Source of the DNA: DATLFA01 sp039934635 | Lineage (GTDB): Bacteria > Actinomycetota > Acidimicrobiia > Acidimicrobiales > WLNW01 | DNA length: 11,585 nucleotides | Assembly: GCA_039934635.1 (NCBI GenBank) | Contig: JBDTLT010000179.1 | Coordinates: forward strand, 1 to 11,585 | Direction: 5' to 3' | Shown here: positions 5,987 to 11,585 of the stretch, one piece after another | Layout: every line of letters starts with the position of its first letter | Numbering within the stretch: the first letter of the stretch is position 1 | The notes under the pieces: model-generated | What the model saw: the letters and a program-made list of their open reading frames with translations, nothing else | What the model was told of the DNA's origin: nothing | Databases searched by the model: none | Position numbers and translations under genes: made by a program

Positions 5987-7667
5987 GCCGCGCCTCACCT
6001 CCCACCGCCGCATTTGCGTCCTGCGTCGCGCTCCCCTCTGCTCCGTCGAACATGGCGCGCAAGACGCGCTTTTGCACCTTCATGCTGGCATTGCGGGGGA
6101 GCGCATCGAGGAAGAACACGCGTGTCGGCTTCTTGTAGCTGGCGAGGCGCGCCCGCACATGGTCGACGATCGCGGCGTCGGCGAGGCCGCTGTCGGGCGT
6201 GACGACGACGGCGGCCGCGACCGTCTCGCCCCAGCGGTCGTCGGACACGGCGAACACCGCGCATTCGACGACGCCCGGCAGTGTGGCCAATGCCATCTCG
6301 ACCTCGGCCGGGTACACGTTCATGCCGCCGGAAACGATGATGTCCTTGCTGCGGTCTTCGATGTAGACGTAACCCGCGTCGTCGATGCGGCCGACATCGC
6401 CGGTGCGGAACCATCCGTCGACCCACGACTCGGGATCGTCGTCGGCGACGCCGAGGTAGCCCGAGAACATCGTGTCGGCGCGGGCCAGCAGCTCGCCTTC
6501 GCCCCCGCTGCCGCGCCCGATCGTGCCATCGCGATGGAGTAACGCAAGTTGCGTGGTGGGCACGGCCCGCCCGACCGACGCGAACACGTCACTCGCCGCT
6601 GCGACCTTGTCTCTGGCCGACGCAAACACCTCACTCGCCGCTGGCGATGCGGCGAAGTCGGCCCGTGTGGTCGCCGTGAGTGGGCCGACCGATTCGGTGA
6701 GCCCCCACGTCTCGACCAATCGCGGCCCGACGACCTCGACCAACGACACGAGGAATTCGCGCGGCACCTTGGAGCCCGTATGCACGACTGTGTTGAGGCG
6801 CGTGAGGATCTCAGGGCGCCGGGCCATCTCGTCGCGAAAGAAGCGAACCAGCGGACTCGGCACCCACGTATAGGTGCAGCGGTCGCGGGCCATGTGCTCG
6901 ATCCACGCAGCAGGGTCGGCGGGGTCGGCAAGGCGCAACGTGGCCCCGGTCCACAAGTGCGGATACAGGATGCCCCACAGTGCCGACACGAACGAGAACG
7001 AGCCGATGAAGGTGCCCGCGCCGTTGGTCACCATGCCCTGCACGTACGGCACGAGGCGGGTACAGGTGGTGACCGCGCGGTGGCTACAGAGCGCGCCCTT
7101 GGGAAAGCCCGTGGTGCCGCTGGTGTAGCCGATGACCGCGATGTCCTCGGGTGACACCGCACCGAGACCCACCGCCCGCAGGCCGGCCGCCCGCAGGCTG
7201 GTCAGTGCGAGATCTGCGCTGCCGCGCGCGTCGGACAGCAGTGACTCGTACGCGTGCGCACCCGCGACGCGGTCACCAGTGCCGATGGCGATCACCGCGC
7301 GCAGTTCGTCGAGGCCGTCGATCTGCGCCACGATCTCGCCGAGGGTCGTGGTGTAGACGAGCGCGGTGGCCTGTGAATCGTGCACGACGTGGGTGGCCTC
7401 GCCCGCGAGGAAACGGGCGTTGACCGGCACCAACGTGACGCCCGCCAGTGCGCAGCCGACGAAGACCTCGACGCTTTCGAGGCCATCGGTCATGAACACC
7501 GCGACCCGCTCGTTGGCTACCACCCCGCACGCGTGCAGCGACCGAGCGAAGCGCACGGCGCGTTCGAACAACGCCCCGTAGGTCAGCTCGCGCTCGCCCT
7601 GCGCGATCGCGACGCGATCGCGCTGTCGGATGCACGCCGCCGCCAGCAATTCGCCGAGGGTGTTCAT
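5976..7667 (-). CDS. Acyl-CoA synthetase / AMP-dependent acid-CoA ligase (ANL superfamily, FadD-like)
   Basis: Activates a carboxylic acid with ATP to an acyl-adenylate, then a CoA thioester. The 563-aa protein has the full ANL architecture: P-loop-like YTSGTTGFPKG (181-191), substrate-pocket region around YTWVPSPLVRFF (266-277), WGLTES (321-326), the hinge region GWFRTGDVGRIDDAGYVYIE (418-437), RSKDIIVSGGMNVYPAEVE (439-457), and the A10 motif with catalytic Lys530 in PRNASMKVQKR (524-534). In A10 the common Gly before Lys is Met. Residues about 343-366 contain a near-duplicate (AASEVFAS then AASDVFAS) encoded by a tandem repeat, an insertion compared with what I remember of relatives. The ATG at 7667 overlaps the stop of the dioxygenase gene (ATGA, 7664-7667), so the two form an operon. 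The C-terminal tail of about 23 residues overlaps the convergent DUF218 gene by 11 bases. The substrate is unknown; a product derived from the dioxygenase is the contextual guess. The open frame extends far upstream, but that is read-through into another gene's antisense. Confidence 0.93.
   Translation of the reverse strand: MNTLGELLAAACIRQRDRVAIAQGERELTYGALFERAVRFARSLHACGVVANERVAVFMTDGLESVEVFVGCALAGVTLVPVNARFLAGEATHVVHDSQATALVYTTTLGEIVAQIDGLDELRAVIAIGTGDRVAGAHAYESLLSDARGSADLALTSLRAAGLRAVGLGAVSPEDIAVIGYTSGTTGFPKGALCSHRAVTTCTRLVPYVQGMVTNGAGTFIGSFSFVSALWGILYPHLWTGATLRLADPADPAAWIEHMARDRCTYTWVPSPLVRFFRDEMARRPEILTRLNTVVHTGSKVPREFLVSLVEVVGPRLVETWGLTESVGPLTATTRADFAASPAASEVFASARDKVAAASDVFASVGRAVPTTQLALLHRDGTIGRGSGGEGELLARADTMFSGYLGVADDDPESWVDGWFRTGDVGRIDDAGYVYIEDRSKDIIVSGGMNVYPAEVEMALATLPGVVECAVFAVSDDRWGETVAAAVVVTPDSGLADAAIVDHVRARLASYKKPTRVFFLDALPRNASMKVQKRVLRAMFDGAEGSATQDANAAVGGEARLTM
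6575..6643. repeat. Imperfect direct repeat, 27-bp units 42 bp apart, inside the ligase gene
   Basis: Unit 1 (6575-6601) and unit 2 (6617-6643) match at 25 of 27 bases on direct comparison; the start-to-start offset is 42 bases, exactly 14 codons, so the reading frame is kept. On the protein it yields AASEVFAS and AASDVFAS (residues about 343-365 of the ligase). It looks like a past 42-bp in-frame tandem duplication. Confidence 0.85.
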
Positions 7668-9124
7668 GCGGCCGCCCAGCAGCCGTGCGCGGTGAACGGC
7701 ACGCGATGCGGCAACGCGATCGTGGCAATGGGTTCGTCGTCGAGGCGTGTGGCATCGAGCAACACGGCGTCGCTGCGATCTTCGTCGGGATGAAAGACGT
7801 AGACGAACAGGTAGCCGTCGCCCTCTGCGGCGTCGGCGGCGCGGGGGATGAACAACGGTTCGCAGAGACTGTCGTGGCCGCCGAATCGATGGACGGCCGA
7901 GGCATCGGCGGCGAGGTCGTACCGCAGCACCGCGTTGAAGTTGTAGTCGTCGAGTTCGCCGTCGTTGCACAGGTTGTAGCCGTAGCGATAGGGCAGCCCC
8001 TGACGGCGAAGATCGCATTGCGGCAACTCGACGTTGCGATGGTCGAGCGCGGTCGACGTCATCGTGCGCCGACTCGTGTCGAAGCGGTAGCGCACGAGGT
8101 GTGACTCGAGCCCGTTGAATTGCTTCCATGGGTCGACGCCGTCCATCGGCACGGGAGCAATGGGAAACTCGGGCGCGTCGAGCACCACGAGGCCGTCGTC
8201 GACGAACGCATTCTGCGGATGCAGGTCGTAGAAGTTGCGGTCGGCTTCGATCCACACGATCGAGCCGTCGCCCCGAGACACGATGGCGATGTGCGTACCT
8301 AGATCGGGTTCCCAACCCATGAGCCCGCCACCTCGAAGCACGCGATCTTGGCTCATCGTGATCGGCGACACGACGACCACCGCGTGATCGCGCGTGATCA
8401 TGAAGTCGTGGATGTACGACGAGTACGGCGCGTCGAGTGCGATGCTGCGCAACGAGTCGTCGCGAGGATTCCAGATGTGCACCGTCACGTAGGGCGCGTC
8501 GACGTGGATGGTGGTGAAGAGCACTTCGCCCGTGACCGGACACACGCGCGGATGGCCGCCGCCGAACCCGTGGTCGTCGACCTTGTCGGTCATCGACGCC
8601 GGCAGTCGTGTCGTCCACTCTGGCGCGCCGATCGTGTCGAGGGTGCGCGCGTCGATGGCCGTCGGCGTGCTCTGACCTTCGCCCCACGCGATGAGATAGT
8701 CGCCGTGATTGGTGAGCGAGGTGTTGCACGCACCTTGTGCCGCGCCCGCCGACTCGGGGTTGGGGCGGGTGACTTCCATGCCGATCGCCAACAGCGCCTT
8801 GCTCGGCAAGATGTAGTCGAACACGGCTCGCCCTGCCCGGTCTTCGGCGCACCACTTGGGTGTGCGGACCCAACGATTGCGATAGTGCGCTTTGCCATCT
8901 GCGAACGTCATGGCGTGCACCATCCCGTCGCCCATCCAGCCGTTGTAGCAACCCGACAACGGCGCATAGCGGGGGTTGGGCCCGATGCGGAACAACGTGC
9001 CTTCGAGATCGTGGGGAATCGCACCCTGGGAAATCACGAGGTCACGCACCTCGCCCTCCATCGGCCACGGGCGGTGATGACGACGCAGCAACGGGCGATC
9101 GGGCAATGGCCGGGTGACACCCAC
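7664..9124 (-). CDS. Carotenoid cleavage dioxygenase-family oxygenase (CCD/RPE65 superfamily)
   Basis: Non-haem iron(II) oxygenase of the family that splits C=C bonds with O2 into two carbonyls; members act on carotenoids, apocarotenoids or lignostilbenes. The 486-aa length matches the family. The four iron-binding histidines can be placed: H191 (GHPRVCPVTGE), H239 (YIHDFMIT), H302 (HPQNAFVDDG) and H480 (VPFTAHGCW), close to the spacing in Synechocystis ACO (183, 238, 304, 484). LEGTLFRIGPNPRY (40-53) is the usual N-terminal motif, and GLESHLVRYRFD (338-349) and CEPLFIPRA (421-429) are also typical. Oddities are Cys for the usual Asp after HPRV and Gly in EGDGYLF (434-440) where EDDG is common. 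No signal peptide is seen. GTG at 9124 is chosen because a Shine-Dalgarno lies 5 nt before it and it precedes the conserved N-terminus. It is the first gene of an operon with the CoA ligase and diverges from the alcohol dehydrogenase. The substrate is undetermined. Confidence 0.92.
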   Translation of the reverse strand: MGVTRPLPDRPLLRRHHRPWPMEGEVRDLVISQGAIPHDLEGTLFRIGPNPRYAPLSGCYNGWMGDGMVHAMTFADGKAHYRNRWVRTPKWCAEDRAGRAVFDYILPSKALLAIGMEVTRPNPESAGAAQGACNTSLTNHGDYLIAWGEGQSTPTAIDARTLDTIGAPEWTTRLPASMTDKVDDHGFGGGHPRVCPVTGEVLFTTIHVDAPYVTVHIWNPRDDSLRSIALDAPYSSYIHDFMITRDHAVVVVSPITMSQDRVLRGGGLMGWEPDLGTHIAIVSRGDGSIVWIEADRNFYDLHPQNAFVDDGLVVLDAPEFPIAPVPMDGVDPWKQFNGLESHLVRYRFDTSRRTMTSTALDHRNVELPQCDLRRQGLPYRYGYNLCNDGELDDYNFNAVLRYDLAADASAVHRFGGHDSLCEPLFIPRAADAAEGDGYLFVYVFHPDEDRSDAVLLDATRLDDEPIATIALPHRVPFTAHGCWAAA

Positions 9125-9175
9125 TAGTTCTCCCCTCGGTCGCGCCGCCTGGGTCAGCGTATGCTGCGCCCCCGC
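9125..9175. promoter_or_regulatory. Compact divergent control region between dioxygenase and alcohol dehydrogenase genes
   Basis: Only 51 bases separate the two divergent starts, so promoters must overlap each other or the coding ends. On the plus strand TATGCT (9160-9165) fits a TANNNT -10 and lies 10 bases before the ATG at 9176, suggesting a short-leader or leaderless mRNA for the dehydrogenase, which lacks a Shine-Dalgarno. It overlaps a small palindrome, CAGC-gtat-GCTG (9155-9166), which could be an operator half or mere chance. No -35 box and no regulator gene is seen. All of this is inference. Confidence 0.3.
9130..9137 (-). promoter_or_regulatory. Ribosome binding site deciding the dioxygenase start
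   Basis: The minus strand reads GAGGGGAG followed by five bases and GTG (9124-9122). This purine-rich, well-spaced Shine-Dalgarno favours the GTG at 9124 over the in-frame ATG 21 codons downstream, and over the spurious long extension of the open frame to 10474. Confidence 0.7.
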
Positions 9176-10267
9176 ATGCGTGCAGCAGTGTGGGACGGCT
9201 CGAAGATCACCGTTGTCGACGATCTGGTGGTACGCGAACCGGGGCGGGGAGAGGTGAGCGTCGATGTGCGGGCTTCGGGCATCTGCCACAGCGATCTCAA
9301 CGTCATCGACGGCACCAGCGCGCGTCATGCGCCGATGGTGCTCGGGCACGAAGCGGCCGGCGTGATCGCTGCGATCGGCGACGGCGTCGACGGCTGGTCG
9401 ATCGGTGACGCGGTGATCGTCGGATCCATTGCACCTTGTCGGAGCTGTCGAGCGTGTCACGACGAACGCTTCACCGACTGCACGACCGCGTTCGGTGGAA
9501 GGGCGACACCGTTCGAGCGAAACGGCCGGCCCGTCGGCCAATACGCAAACATCTCGTCGTTCTCGAGCCGTACCACGGTGCGGGCGGACCAAGTCGTGGC
9601 GGCCGCCGGTCTGGTGGCTACGCAGGCCGCGCTCATCGGCTGTGCCGTGAGCACCGGCTATGGCGTGGTGCGCAACGTCGCCAAGGTGCGGGCCGGCGAC
9701 CGCGTTGCGGTGTTCGGTATCGGCGGCATCGGTGTCAACGTGCTGCAGACCTGCCGGCTGCAGCACGCATCTCGGATCATCGCGCTCGACACGGACCCAC
9801 GGCGCGAGGATCTTGCGTATCGCTTTGGCGCAACCGACTTCGTCACGGTGCCGCGCGGGTCCGACCGTGCGGCAACAGCGGCACTGGTGCACGCCATCGA
9901 ACCGCGCGGGGTCGATGCCGCCATCGAGTGCAGCGGAGCGCTGTCGGCCGTCGAAGCTGCGATCGAGGTACTCGATCATGGCGGCGTCGCGGCGCTCGTC
10001 GGCATCCCGCCCGATGGCGCGCGGGCGTCGTTCGATGTCGGCGCGTTGTTTCGGGGACGCCGCATCGTGGGCAGTCTCAACGGTGCGCAAAATCCCGCGC
10101 GTGATCTCGCCGACATCGTGAAGCTCGCGCGCGACGGGGTGCTCGATCTCGCCGCGCAAGTCACCCGAGTGTGGCCGCTCGCCGAGATCGACGATGCGAT
10201 CGCCGCGGTGCGCCGAGGTGAGGTCGTACGTGCAGTACTCGACCATTCTGTCGGAGGACGACAATGA
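9176..10267 (+). CDS. Zinc-dependent alcohol dehydrogenase (MDR superfamily)
   Basis: Interconverts an alcohol and an aldehyde or ketone with a nicotinamide cofactor. The 363-aa protein has the catalytic zinc ligands C37 (GICHSD, 35-40), H58 (LGHEAAG) and C156 (IGCAVSTGYG); structural zinc ligands C88, C91, C94 and C102; and the Rossmann motif GIGGIG (181-186). LDTD (204-207) has an acidic residue at the end of beta-2, which favours NAD(H) over NADP(H). GCAVSTGYG and GIGGIGVNVLQ resemble class III-like and NDMA-dependent (nicotinoprotein) alcohol dehydrogenases of actinobacteria. ATG 9176 is chosen because MRAAVWDG is a typical MDR beginning; ATG 9161, five codons earlier, is possible. The 3' end overlaps the next gene (ATGA, 10264-10267), so both are coupled. 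From context it may process carbonyls released by the divergent dioxygenase. Confidence 0.93.
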   Translation: MRAAVWDGSKITVVDDLVVREPGRGEVSVDVRASGICHSDLNVIDGTSARHAPMVLGHEAAGVIAAIGDGVDGWSIGDAVIVGSIAPCRSCRACHDERFTDCTTAFGGRATPFERNGRPVGQYANISSFSSRTTVRADQVVAAAGLVATQAALIGCAVSTGYGVVRNVAKVRAGDRVAVFGIGGIGVNVLQTCRLQHASRIIALDTDPRREDLAYRFGATDFVTVPRGSDRAATAALVHAIEPRGVDAAIECSGALSAVEAAIEVLDHGGVAALVGIPPDGARASFDVGALFRGRRIVGSLNGAQNPARDLADIVKLARDGVLDLAAQVTRVWPLAEIDDAIAAVRRGEVVRAVLDHSVGGRQ

Positions 10268-11433
10268 AGAAATTCGGGTTCGATCTGCTTTTCGAAGTGC
10301 AGGTTCCCAGGCCGTGGTCCGAGGGCAAGGAACGCGACAAGTTCCACGAAGCCATCGAGCAGGCGGTGTTCGCGGAGCAGATGGGTTTCGACACCATCTG
10401 GATCGTCGAGCACCACTTCTTGCAGCAGTTCGCGCATTCGTCGGCACCGGAGGTGATGTTGGGTGCGTTGTCACAGCGCACCTCCAGGGTGCGACTCGGG
10501 CAGGGCGTGGCGCTGCTGCCCGGTGCCGTCAATCATCCGATACGTGTCGCCGAGCGAGCCGCGGTGATCGACATCTTGAGCAACGGTCGACTCGAGATGG
10601 GCACCGGGCGCTCGAGCAGCCCCTACCAACTCGAAGCCTTTGGTACTGACGTCGCAACGACGCGAGAGCAGTGGGAAGAGGGGATCAAGCTGCTGCCGCG
10701 TCTCTGGACCGAAGAGGACATCACCTACGAAGGCGAGTTCTATCGCTGGGACGACAAGATCACTGTGCTGCCGAGGCCGGTGCAACGTCCTCACCCGCCC
10801 TTGTGGGTCGCGTCGACGCAACCGGACACGTGTCGCCTCGCCGGCGAAAAGGGCATCGGCCTGTTGATGAACGCGCTCAGCTCACCGGAGAGCCTCAAGC
10901 CGCAGATCGATTCGTATCGCAACGCCATTGCATCTCCTATCGATCAGGTCGGTCACTTCGTCAACAACCAACTGGCCTTGTTTGCACTGACCTTCTGTGC
11001 CGACGACTTCGAGACTGCTCGCAACGTTGGTGGTTCCGCCGCGTGGTGGTATGTCGAGGTCATCAAAGAGATCTACGCCAACGATTGGCGGGGCACTCCG
11101 CTCGACAAGGTGCCGGCGTCGTATCGCGCCCACGTAGAAGCCCGGCGGTCTGGTTCCTCGGGTGCCGGCAACTTCAGCGCCGCGCTGCCCGCCCCCGATC
11201 GCATCCAAGAAGGCATCGACCAATGGATCGAGTCGGGAGCCTTTCTCATCGGCGATGTCGAACGGGTTTTGGCCAACGTGCGCCGCTATGTCGAAATCGG
11301 TGGCGATCGTCTGGTCTCGGTCATGCAAATGGGCGACCTTTCCCACGAGGCCATCATGCGCTCGATCGAATTGTTCGGCACTCGCATCATCCCGGCCATC
11401 CGAGCCGAAGCAGCTGCCGACGGCCGCCACTGA
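10264..11433 (+). CDS. LLM-class (luciferase-like) flavin-dependent monooxygenase
   Basis: Bacterial luciferase superfamily, TIM-barrel fold, expected to use FMNH2 (or F420H2) supplied by a reductase not seen here. The 389-aa protein shows DTIWIVEHHF (43-52), where EHHF resembles the LuxA alpha-subunit site containing its catalytic His44; HPIRVAERAAVIDILSNGR (91-109); LEMGTGRSSSPYQLEAFG (110-127); RPHPPLWVASTQPDT (175-189); and C-terminal VSVMQMGDLSHEAIMRSIELF (351-371, 21 residues in total, key end HEAIMRSI). The reaction could be aldehyde-to-acid oxidation, Baeyer-Villiger oxygenation or hydroxylation; the sequence does not decide. Light emission should not be inferred: no LuxB, LuxCDE or reductase gene is nearby. 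ATG 10264 overlaps the dehydrogenase stop and has a strong GGAGG (10253-10257) 6 nt upstream. It ends 9 bases before the convergent HNH gene. Confidence 0.92.
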   Translation: MKKFGFDLLFEVQVPRPWSEGKERDKFHEAIEQAVFAEQMGFDTIWIVEHHFLQQFAHSSAPEVMLGALSQRTSRVRLGQGVALLPGAVNHPIRVAERAAVIDILSNGRLEMGTGRSSSPYQLEAFGTDVATTREQWEEGIKLLPRLWTEEDITYEGEFYRWDDKITVLPRPVQRPHPPLWVASTQPDTCRLAGEKGIGLLMNALSSPESLKPQIDSYRNAIASPIDQVGHFVNNQLALFALTFCADDFETARNVGGSAAWWYVEVIKEIYANDWRGTPLDKVPASYRAHVEARRSGSSGAGNFSAALPAPDRIQEGIDQWIESGAFLIGDVERVLANVRRYVEIGGDRLVSVMQMGDLSHEAIMRSIELFGTRIIPAIRAEAAADGRH

Positions 11434-11442
11434 CAGACCGGT

Positions 11443-11585
11443 TCATGGCGGTCCACGACTGACGTGGGTCAGCAGTGTGCCGTCGGGTCGGTAGACGGCG
11501 AAGTCGAAGGCGGTGCCGGCGAGGCGCCATTCGCCTTCATGCACCATGTGGTGGTGTTTGTCGCACAACAACAACAGGTTGTCGA
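11443..11585 (-). CDS. HNH endonuclease (DUF222/13E12-type), C-terminal fragment at window edge
   Basis: Only the last 46 residues are in the window; the frame is open to base 11583 and the rest lies beyond the right edge. The peptide begins DNLLLLCDKHHHMVHEGEWR and ends SRGPP. NLLLLC-x2-HHH-x2-H-x-G is the hallmark of the C-terminal HNH zinc-nuclease module of the DUF222/13E12 proteins, which are abundant and multicopy in actinobacteria. The usual role is unclear (mobile-element or repeat-associated nuclease). Its TGA is at 11443-11445, 9 bases from the convergent monooxygenase stop. Because the N-terminal DUF222 domain is not visible, that part of the name is inferred. Confidence 0.85.
   Translation of the reverse strand, partial: DNLLLLCDKHHHMVHEGEWRLAGTAFDFAVYRPDGTLLTHVSRGPP

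Noticed and set aside
5983..5998. Hairpin GTGAG-N6-CTCAC at the DUF218/ligase junction as a bidirectional terminator
   Set aside because: The stem is only 5 base pairs and no T-rich tract follows on either strand.
7668..8951. N-terminal extension of the CoA ligase frame to 8951
   Set aside because: It overlaps the dioxygenase gene in another frame; the ATG at 7667 precedes the normal ANL N-terminus and gives the usual length.
9125..10474. N-terminal extension of the dioxygenase frame by 450 codons
   Set aside because: It runs antisense through the dehydrogenase gene, and the Shine-Dalgarno and family N-terminus both fit GTG at 9124.
10264..11433. A bioluminescence (lux) locus, because of the EHHF motif
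   Set aside because: There is no LuxB partner, fatty-acid reductase or flavin reductase in the window, and most LLM-family proteins do not emit light.
11459..11472. Hairpin CTGAC-gtgg-GTCAG as a terminator for the monooxygenase gene
   Set aside because: Short stem, no T tract, and it lies in the coding end of the HNH gene; it is probably chance.

Overview
This is a GC-rich, very gene-dense stretch of bacterial chromosome. Almost every base lies in a gene, and no gap exceeds about 75 bases. High G+C, frequent GTG starts, ATGA/GTGA stop-start overlaps, and a DUF222/13E12-type HNH endonuclease tail point to a high-GC actinobacterium, possibly of the Acidimicrobiia/Ilumatobacter type. That placement is inferred from style and gene content; nothing in the window fixes the species.

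Layout. (1) Bases 1-1527 (+): citramalate synthase (cimA), cut at its 5' end. (2) Bases 1513-3242 (-): a two-gene unit of a cupredoxin-like lipoprotein and a polytopic membrane protein, joined by a GTGA overlap and converging on cimA with a 15-base overlap. (3) Bases 3317-5986 (+): an unknown 174-aa protein, glutamyl-tRNA synthetase (gltX, ATGA overlap) and a membrane-anchored DUF218/YdcF-like protein 4 nt further on. (4) Bases 5976-9124 (-): a carotenoid cleavage dioxygenase-family enzyme followed through an ATGA overlap by an acyl-CoA ligase. (5) Bases 9176-11433 (+): a zinc alcohol dehydrogenase and, through another ATGA overlap, a luciferase-like flavin monooxygenase. (6) Bases 11443-11585 (-): the C-terminal end of an HNH endonuclease.

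The left half is mostly housekeeping (branched-chain amino acid precursor synthesis, tRNA charging) plus a poorly understood membrane/lipoprotein pair. The right half, 5976-11433, is the most interesting part: two divergent, translationally coupled gene pairs share a control region of about 50 bases. Their four enzymes make chemical sense together: oxidative C=C cleavage to carbonyls, alcohol/aldehyde interconversion, flavin-dependent oxygenation, and CoA activation of the resulting acid. I infer a catabolic route for an apocarotenoid, terpenoid or aryl-alkene type substrate; the substrate cannot be read from the sequence.

No tRNA, rRNA, CRISPR array, insertion sequence or convincing intrinsic terminator was seen.
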